In this document: positions 52,439 through 60,075 of the stretch, in pieces
Position numbering within the stretch: the stretch's first letter is position 1
Layout of the letters: each line of letters starts with the position of its first letter
Source of the DNA: UBA2336 sp964538575
Lineage (GTDB): Bacteria > Bacteroidota > Bacteroidia > Cytophagales > Cyclobacteriaceae
DNA: 64,000 bases
Reading direction: 5' to 3'
Assembly (NCBI GenBank): GCA_964538575.1
Contig: CAZIGG010000001.1
Coordinates: 9,000-72,999 of the forward strand
The notes under the pieces: model-generated
What the model was told of the DNA's origin: nothing
Seen by the model: the letters and a program-made list of their open reading frames with translations, nothing else
The model's database searches: none
Translations under genes and position numbers: made by a program

Positions 52439-53563
52439 TTGGTTTCCGGAAAGACAATAATCATAGCCGGTGGCGGGCTTGCCGGCCTTGTTGCAGCCAT
52501 TCGCCTGGCGCGCAAAGGTTTTGATTGCACACTCATCGAAAAAAAAACTTATCCGTTTCATCGCGTTTGCGGGGAATACATTTCGAATGAAACGGCCGAT
52601 TTTTTAAAACGGGAAGATCTTTATCCGCAGGAATTCAATCCTCCTCAAATTACACAGTTCCAGTTAAGTTCTGTTAAAGGGAAAAGTACGATTGCGGCTT
52701 TAGACCCTGGAGGCTTCGGTATCAGCCGATTTACGTTTGATCATTACTTGTTTGGCCTTGGACAAAAAGCCGGGGTCAATTTCCTGTTGAACACAGAAAT
52801 TGAATCGATACAACACGTTGAAGAAAACTTTACAGTTAACACCGCTGAAAAAGATTTTTCTGCCCCGATTGTTATTGGCGCCTTTGGTAAGCGGTCTAAA
52901 CTTGATGTTCAGCTCGCGCGGGGATTTATTAAAAAACGTTCACCATACGTTGGTGTTAAATACCACGCGAAAACAAATCATCCGGACGCGATCATAGCCC
53001 TGCATAATTTCCGGGGCGGATATTGCGGGGTAAGCAATGTGGAGGATGGAAAGACCAATATCTGCTACCTCAGCCATCGCGACAAACTGAAACAGTTTGG
53101 CAGCATTGATGCATTAGAAAAAAATGTTTTGTTTGAAAACCCGCATCTCAAAAAGATTTTTAACGAGGCCGATTTCCTTTTTCAAAAGCCTGAAGTCATT
53201 AACGAAATTTCTTTTGAAACGAAAGAGCCCGTTTGGAATCACATTCTTATGACTGGCGATGCGGCCGGCATGATCACCCCGCTTTGCGGAAACGGCATGG
53301 CGATGGCAATTCACTCTGCCAGGATTTTAAGTGACCTGATTATTGAACATGCGAACAGCAAAGGTTTTTCGCATCAAAAACTTGAACAAGCGTATGCAAG
53401 CTCCTGGCGGAAAACATTTTCAAAACGACTTTGGATTGGCCGCCAAATTCAAAACAACTTGTTCGGAACGGAGTGGGGCTCAACGCTTGCGGTTAATCTT
53501 GCGTTGCATTCAAAACCCGTTGCCAGCTTACTCATCAAACTAACCCATGGAAAAACTTTTTAG
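52439..53563 (+). CDS. FAD-dependent oxidoreductase / geranylgeranyl reductase-like
   Basis: 374 residues. N-terminal dinucleotide fold IIIAGGGLAGLVAAIRLARK, then FHRVCGEYISNETADFL and the second FAD motif MTGDAAGMITPLCGNGMAMA. It is related to geranylgeranyl reductases and group A flavin monooxygenases; no halogenase WxWxIP motif was seen. It starts with TTG at 52439, the only start before the FAD fold. It faces the UbiA gene with 7 bp between stops and probably oxidises or hydroxylates the product of the type III PKS locus (inference). Confidence 0.85.
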   Translation: MVSGKTIIIAGGGLAGLVAAIRLARKGFDCTLIEKKTYPFHRVCGEYISNETADFLKREDLYPQEFNPPQITQFQLSSVKGKSTIAALDPGGFGISRFTFDHYLFGLGQKAGVNFLLNTEIESIQHVEENFTVNTAEKDFSAPIVIGAFGKRSKLDVQLARGFIKKRSPYVGVKYHAKTNHPDAIIALHNFRGGYCGVSNVEDGKTNICYLSHRDKLKQFGSIDALEKNVLFENPHLKKIFNEADFLFQKPEVINEISFETKEPVWNHILMTGDAAGMITPLCGNGMAMAIHSARILSDLIIEHANSKGFSHQKLEQAYASSWRKTFSKRLWIGRQIQNNLFGTEWGSTLAVNLALHSKPVASLLIKLTHGKTF

Positions 53564-53570
53564 CTCGTCA

Positions 53571-54470
53571 TTAACCTGGAAAGAGCGCCTGCAGCACCTG
53601 GCTGCTGTCCAGAAAAAAATAAATGAAGAATGCATTCAGGCATGTCGCTGAAATATAATTCAGTCCCATGGCATAGCCGTAGCTGGCAGCGGATTCATCT
53701 TTAAGAACCTTAGAAAACCAAAACAAAAAGTATAATAACACAGGCGCCAGCGCAATAAAGAACGCGATTGCGTACTTCAGCTTATGGAATTCAATAAAAT
53801 AAAAAGTGAACTGAACTGCGGCTATAATGAATACCAATGCGGTGAAATAAAAGGTGCCGCGAATCCCAAGCTTCACACTTAATGTCTGGTCGCCTCGTTT
53901 TAAATCTTCTTCGTGCTGATAGACCTGCGTCATCGGGTAGTTTGCCCACAGTACAACAGTAGTCAGCAGCGATGGAATCAAAACATGCGCATGAAAACAT
54001 CTACTCAGCGAAAAATCATTCAATCCAACGTAGCACATAATAAACGTAAACGCGCCCTGAAAAAGCCCGGCCGCAATCCATCCAACAACAGGATACTTTT
54101 TTAACCGGACTATCGGATGACTGTACGCCTTCGAAACCAGGCCGTAAATAAAAAGCATCACAGCAAAGACAGGATTGATGATAAAATACCCCAGCAGCAG
54201 CGCGATTGCATCAAAAGTCAATGATAAATAATAAAGCCCTTTGTTGACTTTGGGCGGATTTTTAAGGCCCCCGATGCTTTTTTCATCTTTATCGAAATAA
54301 CTGTTGAACCCGTTGGAGGCCGGGTATAAAAACAGATGGAGGATAATGAACACCCAGAGTAATCGCGGCTCACTGATGTTGGGAGAAACGGCAACGGCAA
54401 ACAAAAAAACCGGTAACAGGAAATAGGAGAACGGAATGCGCAGGTGGAGCCAGGAAGAGCGTGAAAACAT
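53571..54470 (-). CDS. UbiA-family prenyltransferase
   Basis: 299 residues from the ATG at 54470 with about eight to nine helices. The two metal-diphosphate motifs are present: NGFNSYFDKDEKSIGG (first Asp-rich) and VYQHEEDLKRGDQTLSVKLG (second). Such enzymes attach isoprenyl chains to aromatic acceptors in the membrane. The gene is divergent from the type III PKS gene and convergent with the FAD enzyme; prenylation of the polyketide is the simplest reading. A TTG at 54482 would be an alternative start. Confidence 0.85.
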   Translation of the reverse strand: MFSRSSWLHLRIPFSYFLLPVFLFAVAVSPNISEPRLLWVFIILHLFLYPASNGFNSYFDKDEKSIGGLKNPPKVNKGLYYLSLTFDAIALLLGYFIINPVFAVMLFIYGLVSKAYSHPIVRLKKYPVVGWIAAGLFQGAFTFIMCYVGLNDFSLSRCFHAHVLIPSLLTTVVLWANYPMTQVYQHEEDLKRGDQTLSVKLGIRGTFYFTALVFIIAAVQFTFYFIEFHKLKYAIAFFIALAPVLLYFLFWFSKVLKDESAASYGYAMGLNYISATCLNAFFIYFFLDSSQVLQALFPG

Positions 54471-54524
54471 TGTAGCGAACAAATCTGATCTAAATTAAGA
54501 TATTTTGAGTTATACTTGGACTGC
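54471..54524. promoter_or_regulatory. Divergent promoter region, UbiA / type III PKS
   Basis: 54 bp hold both promoters. Plus strand: TATACTTG (54511-54518) is a one-mismatch -7 box, 6 bp before the PKS ATG. Minus strand: CAGATTTG (54487-54480) is a one-mismatch -7 box, 9 bp before the UbiA ATG. The shared region suggests joint regulation. Confidence 0.4.
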
Positions 54525-55628
54525 ATGAGCTATCTGACCTCTATTGGAATTGCTGTACCTGAAAATCGATTTGAACAATCGGAGATTGGAAAATTCATGA
54601 CGCGCGCCATGCAGCTTGATTATGAGAACAACCGCAAACTCAATGCTATTTTCAGGTCAAGCGGTATTTCGCACCGGTATTCCGTGTTAACGGATTATGG
54701 TAAAGAGAAAGATTTCAGCTTTTATCCGAACACAGAAAATTTTGAGCCGTTTCCTTCAACGGGTTTGCGGTTACAGGAATATCAGAAGTGTGCACCCGAT
54801 TTGTGCATTGCCGCTATCAAGGATTGTCTTGCAAAACAACCAGGCATTGACATCCGCACGATTACCCATTTAATAGTAGTAAGCTGTACGGGTATGTATG
54901 CGCCCGGTCTGGATATCGATTTAGTTGAAAAGCTTGGACTTCGCCATGATATACAGCGCATCAGCATTAATTTCATGGGGTGCTATGCCGCCTTCAACGG
55001 AATTAAGGTCGGAGATGCTTTTTGCAAAGCTGATCCGCAAGCCAGCGTACTCATTGTATGTGTAGAGCTTTGCAGCATTCATTTTCAAAAACAAGCTACA
55101 GAAGATAACATGCTGGCTAATGCACTGTTTGCCGATGGTGCTGCTGCTATTTTAATGCAGGGTAATCCAACGGTAGGGGTTAATCTTGTACCTGAAGCAT
55201 TCCACAACTCGCTCTCTTTTTCAAAAGATCCGCAAATGGCCTGGAGTGTGGGCAATCTTGGTTTTGAAATGAAGCTGACTTCTTATATACCCGAAATCAT
55301 TCAAGGCGGGATTAAAAAGCTTACGGATGAAATGCTCAGTAAGATTAAAAGGAATTTCAGTACGATTAAACATTTTGCGGTTCATCCGGGCGGGAAAAAA
55401 ATTCTGGAAGTAATTGAGAAAGAACTTGGCCTGTCGAAAAATGACAACCGGCATGCGTATGCTGTTTTAAATAAGTATGGCAACATGTCTTCACCTACAG
55501 TTCTGTTTGTTTTATGCTCCCTTCTTAAGGAGTCAACCCTACAGCATGAAGGCGAATCCATTTTGAGTTTTGCTTTCGGGCCAGGGCTTACAATGGAGAG
55601 TATTTTGTTCAAAATTCAATATGCCTGA
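54525..55628 (+). CDS. Type III polyketide synthase (chalcone/stilbene synthase family)
   Basis: 367 residues from the ATG at 54525 (a TTG at 54516 precedes it). The catalytic triad is complete: Cys153 in SINFMGCYAAFNGIKVG, His287 in HFAVHPGGKK and Asn320 in NKYGNMSSPTVLF. It condenses a starter CoA with malonyl-CoA units to make a pyrone, resorcinol or similar phenol; the starter cannot be read. Its stop overlaps the methyltransferase start by 8 bp, so the two are coupled. It lies with UbiA and a FAD enzyme in a likely biosynthetic locus. Confidence 0.93.
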   Translation: MSYLTSIGIAVPENRFEQSEIGKFMTRAMQLDYENNRKLNAIFRSSGISHRYSVLTDYGKEKDFSFYPNTENFEPFPSTGLRLQEYQKCAPDLCIAAIKDCLAKQPGIDIRTITHLIVVSCTGMYAPGLDIDLVEKLGLRHDIQRISINFMGCYAAFNGIKVGDAFCKADPQASVLIVCVELCSIHFQKQATEDNMLANALFADGAAAILMQGNPTVGVNLVPEAFHNSLSFSKDPQMAWSVGNLGFEMKLTSYIPEIIQGGIKKLTDEMLSKIKRNFSTIKHFAVHPGGKKILEVIEKELGLSKNDNRHAYAVLNKYGNMSSPTVLFVLCSLLKESTLQHEGESILSFAFGPGLTMESILFKIQYA

Positions 55629-56331
55629 TTTTTCGCAACGTTCCGAAACCGCAGAGATCATGGACGACCTGAATTGTTCAGGTCCTATGGTTGATCAGAC
55701 CCTGGCCGAGCTTGAATTCATCAATACATGGCTCGGAGGGAATGCCGTTACACTTAGCGGGCTGAATAAAGTTTTAAAGAACTGCGCTTCTCCTTCACTA
55801 AAAATTGCTGACCTCGGCTGCGGAGGAGGTGATATGCTCATGTTAATTAAGGACCGGCTTGCAAAGAAGGGCCGTAAAGCCACACTTACCGGGATAGATG
55901 CAAATCCAAACATTGTTGCGTATGCAAAAAAGAATACTGCTTCTCACGATAATATAAATTTTAAAACCCTTGATGTGCTTTCGGATGAATTCAGACCGGA
56001 GAGCTTTGATATTGTTTTTGCCACACTTTTTTTTCATCACTTCACCCGGGATCAGTTAATCGGTCTTTTCACCCATCTTAACAGCACAACGCGATGCGGA
56101 ATTGTAATCAATGATCTTCACCGGCATCCGCTGGCCTACTATTCGATTAAATTTCTGACAACCACCTTTTCGAAATCGCCTATGGTGGTTAATGATGCCC
56201 CGCTTTCTGTTCACCGCGGGTTTACCCGAACCGAGCTTAAAGAAATCTTAAACGCGGCCGGGATAACCTCCTATTCTTTAAAATGGAAATGGGCTTTCCG
56301 CTGGCAATTGATAATTTTAACAGGAAAATAG
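55621..56331 (+). CDS. SAM-dependent methyltransferase
   Basis: 236 residues from the ATG at 55621, inside the end of the PKS gene (ATGCCTGA overlap). Class I fold: KIADLGCGGGDMLMLIKDRL binds SAM, TGIDANPNIVAYAKK is the acidic second strand, then FDIVFATLFFHHF and a C-terminal domain with VHRGFTRTELKEILNAAG. It is likely to methylate the polyketide-derived phenol (O- or C-methylation unknown). The layout resembles the srsA-srsB gene pair of alkylresorcinol loci. Confidence 0.85.
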   Translation: MPDFSQRSETAEIMDDLNCSGPMVDQTLAELEFINTWLGGNAVTLSGLNKVLKNCASPSLKIADLGCGGGDMLMLIKDRLAKKGRKATLTGIDANPNIVAYAKKNTASHDNINFKTLDVLSDEFRPESFDIVFATLFFHHFTRDQLIGLFTHLNSTTRCGIVINDLHRHPLAYYSIKFLTTTFSKSPMVVNDAPLSVHRGFTRTELKEILNAAGITSYSLKWKWAFRWQLIILTGK

Positions 56332-56377
56332 TCTGGCATAATTTTTCGTAATTTCGATGCATTAACCTCCATAAAAT

Positions 56378-56928
56378 ATGAAATCAATTATCAGCGTTTG
56401 CATTGTTCTGGTGGCATTAGTTGCCGTTGCCTGTTCCTCCGGTGTGTTGGGTAAAAAAGTGCGCGAGCCTTTCCAGGGAAACGCATACGAATCCAATAAT
56501 CGCTGGTGGCGCGGAACCGGAAAAGGTGCCAGCTCGCAGGATAACATTGCACGGGGCAAAGCTGATCTGGATGCCAAAGCGCAACTGGCCGGTCAGGTGA
56601 ACACTACGATGAAGCAGGTTGCCGACCAGTATCTTGGCCAAACGGAAAACCAAAACGCGGCCGATGTAGCCGATAAGTTTCAAAGCCTGGTTCGGCAGAT
56701 CATGAATACCAACATTTCCGATTTGCGGAAAATAGGGGAGAAGAAATTTTATAACGAAGAGAAAAAAGAATATACCGTTTTCATCGCCTATGAAATAAAA
56801 AAGAATGCGATGCTTCGTTTTATGAAAAAACAGGCAAAGGTTGACCAAACCATTGATGAACGCCAGCGCAAGGTGATCGAAGAAATTATTGACGAGGAAA
56901 TTAAAAAAGCCGATGCGGCTGATAAGGA
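56378..56928 (+). CDS. LPP20-family lipoprotein (3' end lost in assembly gap)
   Basis: 183 residues are visible; the frame runs into the N gap. Lipobox VALVAVACSSG with Cys near 19, then an LPP20-like domain: NRWWRGTGKGASSQDNIARG, a Lys/Gln-rich helical part, and KFYNEEKKEYTVFIAYEIKK. Outer-membrane lipoproteins of this family have no known enzyme activity. The end FAYEIKKN ... EEIKKADAADK is probably close to the true C-terminus. It is followed by a kinase only across the gap, so their order is not proven. Confidence 0.78.
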
Positions 56929-57028
56929 NNNNNNNNNNNNNNNNNNNNNNNNNNNNNNNNNNNNNNNNNNNNNNNNNNNNNNNNNNNNNNNNNNNNNNNN
57001 NNNNNNNNNNNNNNNNNNNNNNNNNNNN
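56929..57028. other. Assembly gap of 100 N
   Basis: Exactly 100 unknown bases, the usual placeholder for a gap of unknown size. It cuts the LPP20 gene; any protein reading through it is an artefact. Confidence 0.99.
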
Positions 57029-57661
57029 ATGTCTTCTACGCTTAAGCACATCGCCATTTCCGGCAACATCGGCTCCGGCAAAACCACGCTGGCCGAAAAA
57101 CTGGCTAAACATTACAACTGGATTCCCTTGTTCGAATCAGTCGAGAACAATCCTTACCTCCGCGATTTTTACGAAGACATGAGCCGGTGGGCCTTTCATT
57201 TACAAGTCTATTTCCTGAACAGCCGTTTCCGGCAAATCAATGAGATCCGGAATAACGATAAAACGATTGTTCAGGATCGCACGATCTACGAAGATGCGCA
57301 CATTTTTGCCGCTAACCTTCGCAAAAGCGGTCATATCAGCGAGCGCGATTATCAGAGTTATTTCGATGTGTTCAATTCAATGATTGAATTTGTAAAGCCG
57401 CCCGACTTGCTTATTTATTTGAAAGCGGACATTCCGAAACTTGTGAAGCAGATTGAAAAGCGCGGCCGCGATTTTGAATATGCCATTCGCATTGATTACC
57501 TGAAAAATCTTAACGAACATTACGAAACCTGGATCAGCAATTACACGCAGGGCAAATTGCTGATCATTGATGTGAACAAGCTTGATTTTGTTGAACGTGT
57601 TGAAGATTTCGCATACGTGATCAGCCAGGTCGACTATGAGCTGAACAACCTGTTTAGCTAA
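57029..57661 (+). CDS. Deoxynucleoside kinase
   Basis: 210 residues, starting with ATG at the first base after the gap. The P-loop HIAISGNIGSGKTTLAEKL, the acceptor segment QDRTIYEDAHIFAANLRKSG with the DRS-like element DRT, and the LID-like Arg region KRGRDFEYAIRIDYLKNLNEHYE fit deoxyguanosine/deoxyadenosine-type kinases. It phosphorylates salvaged deoxynucleosides. A start before the gap edge cannot be excluded, but length and fold look complete. Overlaps the end of the GH3 gene by 8 bp. Confidence 0.9.
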   Translation: MSSTLKHIAISGNIGSGKTTLAEKLAKHYNWIPLFESVENNPYLRDFYEDMSRWAFHLQVYFLNSRFRQINEIRNNDKTIVQDRTIYEDAHIFAANLRKSGHISERDYQSYFDVFNSMIEFVKPPDLLIYLKADIPKLVKQIEKRGRDFEYAIRIDYLKNLNEHYETWISNYTQGKLLIIDVNKLDFVERVEDFAYVISQVDYELNNLFS

Positions 57662-59189
57662 CAGGCTTTGTTTCCTTCAGCATGGCGAGGATATCCTCCA
57701 CATATTCGCGTGAATTTGAAAGGCGCGGCACTTTATTTTGCCCGCCCAATTTACCCCGCTTCTTCATCCAGTCATAAAATGTACCTTCCCCAACCGGATG
57801 AATGATGGGTTTTACAAGTGCGATATCTTTTGCGCGCTTGGCATCGTAATCCGAATTAATGCTTCGCAGGGTTGCGTCTAATGTATCAACAAATTTTTTT
57901 GCACTGGCGGGCTTTTTAGTGAACTCAATAATCCATTCGTGCCCGCCTCGTTTCCCCTCTTCGAGGTAAACCGGGGCGGCTGTAAAATTGCTCATCACGG
58001 CACCGGTTTCTTCGCATGCTTTGGTGATAGCGGTCTCAGCATTTTCAACAATCACCTCTTCTCCAAATGCATTCATGAAATGCTTGGTTCTGCCTGTTAT
58101 TTTAATCCGGTAGGGCGAAACAGATGTAAATTTTACCGTATCGCCAATGTTATATCGCCACAGGCCGGCATTGGTGCTGATGATCATTGCATAATTTTTC
58201 CCCGTCTGCACATCGCTCAGGCGGCAGGCCTTTGGGTTTTCGGCTTCAAGCTCTTCTACCGGAATGAATTCATAAAAAATTCCGTAGTCAAGCATCAGCA
58301 ATAATTCCTCCGAGTTGCGCTGATCCTGAATTCCAAAGAAACCTTCGCTTGCATTGTAGGTTTCCCAATAGTTCATGCTCTTCTTGGGAATCAGTTTCTT
58401 GAAAAGGTTACGGTATGGCCCAAAGGCAACTGCGCCATGAAAGAATACTTCAAGGTTTGGCCAGACTTCCGTTATATTTTTCTTCCCCTGCGCCTCCACA
58501 ATTTTCTGGATCAGTAAAATTGTCCAGGTGGGCACACCGGCAATGCTGGTAACATTTACATCGGCCGTTTCGTACGCCATCTTTTTGATCTTATCCTCCC
58601 AATTGTTCATCAGGGCGGTATCCAAACTTGGGGTTCGGATAAACTCCGCCCACTCGGGAAGGTTTTGCATGATCACCGCGGAGACATCACCATAGTAAGA
58701 CGTGGCTGATGAATCATACTCGTTAAGCTGATAACTGCCGCCAACCCCCAGTCCCTTGCCATCGAATATTTTCGTTTCCGGATGGGTGTTTACATAGATC
58801 GAAAGCATGTCTTTGCCGCCCTTAAAGTGACAATCCTCCAGTGCTTCGGTTGAAACAGGAATAAATTTGCTGCGCGCATTCGTGGTGCCGGATGATTTCG
58901 AGAACCATTTTATTTCTGAAGGCCACAGGATGTTCTGCTCACCGCGCATCAGCCGTTCGATGTACGGAAACATATCTTCATAGGAAGAAACCGGAACGCG
59001 CCCTGAAAATTGTTCGTAGCTGCTAATCGAATCGAAATTGTATTTCCTGCCAAATTCTGTTCCTTTCGCAGATTGAAGCAGTTTTTTCAACAGTTCATCC
59101 TGAACCTCATAGGGGTATTTCATGAACAGCTCGATCTGGTGGATCCGCTTCTTCATTACCCAGGTGAGGATGGAATTGATTAAACCCAT
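57654..59189 (-). CDS. GH3-family acyl-adenylating enzyme
   Basis: 511 residues, similar in length to plant GH3 proteins. Seen: the ATP loop WFSKSSGTTNARSKFIPVS, MNYWETYNASEGFFGIQDQ, LLMLDYGIFYEFIPVEE, GLWRYNIGDTVKFTSVSPYR and FMNAFGEEVIVENAETAI. GH3 enzymes adenylate a carboxylic acid and join it to an amino acid or similar nucleophile; the bacterial substrate is unknown. It starts with ATG at 59189 behind a plausible promoter and is convergent with the kinase gene. Confidence 0.88.
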   Translation of the reverse strand: MGLINSILTWVMKKRIHQIELFMKYPYEVQDELLKKLLQSAKGTEFGRKYNFDSISSYEQFSGRVPVSSYEDMFPYIERLMRGEQNILWPSEIKWFSKSSGTTNARSKFIPVSTEALEDCHFKGGKDMLSIYVNTHPETKIFDGKGLGVGGSYQLNEYDSSATSYYGDVSAVIMQNLPEWAEFIRTPSLDTALMNNWEDKIKKMAYETADVNVTSIAGVPTWTILLIQKIVEAQGKKNITEVWPNLEVFFHGAVAFGPYRNLFKKLIPKKSMNYWETYNASEGFFGIQDQRNSEELLLMLDYGIFYEFIPVEELEAENPKACRLSDVQTGKNYAMIISTNAGLWRYNIGDTVKFTSVSPYRIKITGRTKHFMNAFGEEVIVENAETAITKACEETGAVMSNFTAAPVYLEEGKRGGHEWIIEFTKKPASAKKFVDTLDATLRSINSDYDAKRAKDIALVKPIIHPVGEGTFYDWMKKRGKLGGQNKVPRLSNSREYVEDILAMLKETKPVS

Positions 59190-59202
59190 ATTGAACGAAC
59201 AT

Positions 59203-59228
59203 CCAAAATACGAATTCCAATCAACAAA
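59203..59228 (-). promoter_or_regulatory. Candidate promoter of the GH3 gene
   Basis: On the minus strand TTTG (59228-59225), 14 bp, then TATTTTGG (59210-59203), one mismatch from TAnnTTTG, about 13 bp before the ATG. Confidence 0.4.
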
Positions 59229-59246
59229 CCGGCTTGCGTGTACCTT

Positions 59247-59999
59247 TTATAGGGAATTCTCCGTGGCAGACTTTGACCTGCGCAATTCAAAGTTTTGGCC
59301 GAGGTAAACTTTGCGTACCTGCGGGTCGCTGGCCAGCTCATGTGCCGTGCCCGATTTGAATAATTTTCCATCGACCATTAAATACGCACGATCGGTGATG
59401 GATAGTGTTTCATCAACATTGTGATCTGTGATGAGAATACCGATGTTCTTCTTTTTCAGGCGGGAAATGATAGTTTGAATTTCTTCCACCGCAATCGGGT
59501 CAACTCCGGCAAAGGGTTCATCCAGTAAAACAAATTTCGGGTCAACAGCGAGGGCCCGGGCGATCTCGGTTCTTCTCCGTTCGCCTCCGGATAAAGACAT
59601 GCCGAGGTTCTTACGAACTTTTTGCAAGCTGAATTCTTCCAGCAACTGATCAACCTTTTCTTTACGGTACTTGCTGGTAGTATCGCGCATTTCAAGAACG
59701 GCTAAAATGTTTTCCTCCACGGTCAGCTTGCGGAATACAGAAGCCTCCTGGGCCAGGTATCCGATACCGAGCTTTGCGCGCTGGTACATGGGCAAGGGAG
59801 TGATCTCATCATTCTCCAGGAAAATCTTTCCTTCATTGGGTTTGATCAGCCCCACGGTCATGTAAAAAGTTGTCGTCTTTCCTGCACCATTCGGGCCAAG
59901 CAAACCCACAATTTCTCCCTGGTTAACCTCCACGGAAACGTTGTTAACCACCGTGCGGGTTTTATATTTTTTAACAAGATTCTCTGCCCGTAATTTCAT
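59247..59999 (-). CDS. lptB: LPS export ABC transporter ATP-binding protein
   Basis: 250 residues from the ATG at 59999, where the family begins KLRAENLVKKYKTRTVVNNV. Motifs: LLGPNGAGKTTTFYM (Walker A), LAQEASVFRKLTVEENI (Q loop region), SLSGGERRRTEIARALA (signature), FVLLDEPFAGVDPIAVEEIQ (Walker B) and ILITDHNVDETL (H loop). It is the ATPase of the LptB2FG complex that extracts LPS from the inner membrane. lptF/G/A/C are not in the window, as is usual. An ATG at 60026 is less likely. Confidence 0.95.
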   Translation of the reverse strand: MKLRAENLVKKYKTRTVVNNVSVEVNQGEIVGLLGPNGAGKTTTFYMTVGLIKPNEGKIFLENDEITPLPMYQRAKLGIGYLAQEASVFRKLTVEENILAVLEMRDTTSKYRKEKVDQLLEEFSLQKVRKNLGMSLSGGERRRTEIARALAVDPKFVLLDEPFAGVDPIAVEEIQTIISRLKKKNIGILITDHNVDETLSITDRAYLMVDGKLFKSGTAHELASDPQVRKVYLGQNFELRRSKSATENSL

Positions 60000-60075
60000 G
60001 TGTAATAATTGTTTTTTAATGGTCACGGAACTTGCGGACCATTAGATAAGTTCTGTTTATGCTCATTTCATAATA

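Noticed and set aside
56378..57661. A single 427-residue protein joining the LPP20 lipoprotein and the kinase
   Set aside because: The reading frame passes through 100 N placeholders; the two halves are unrelated families.
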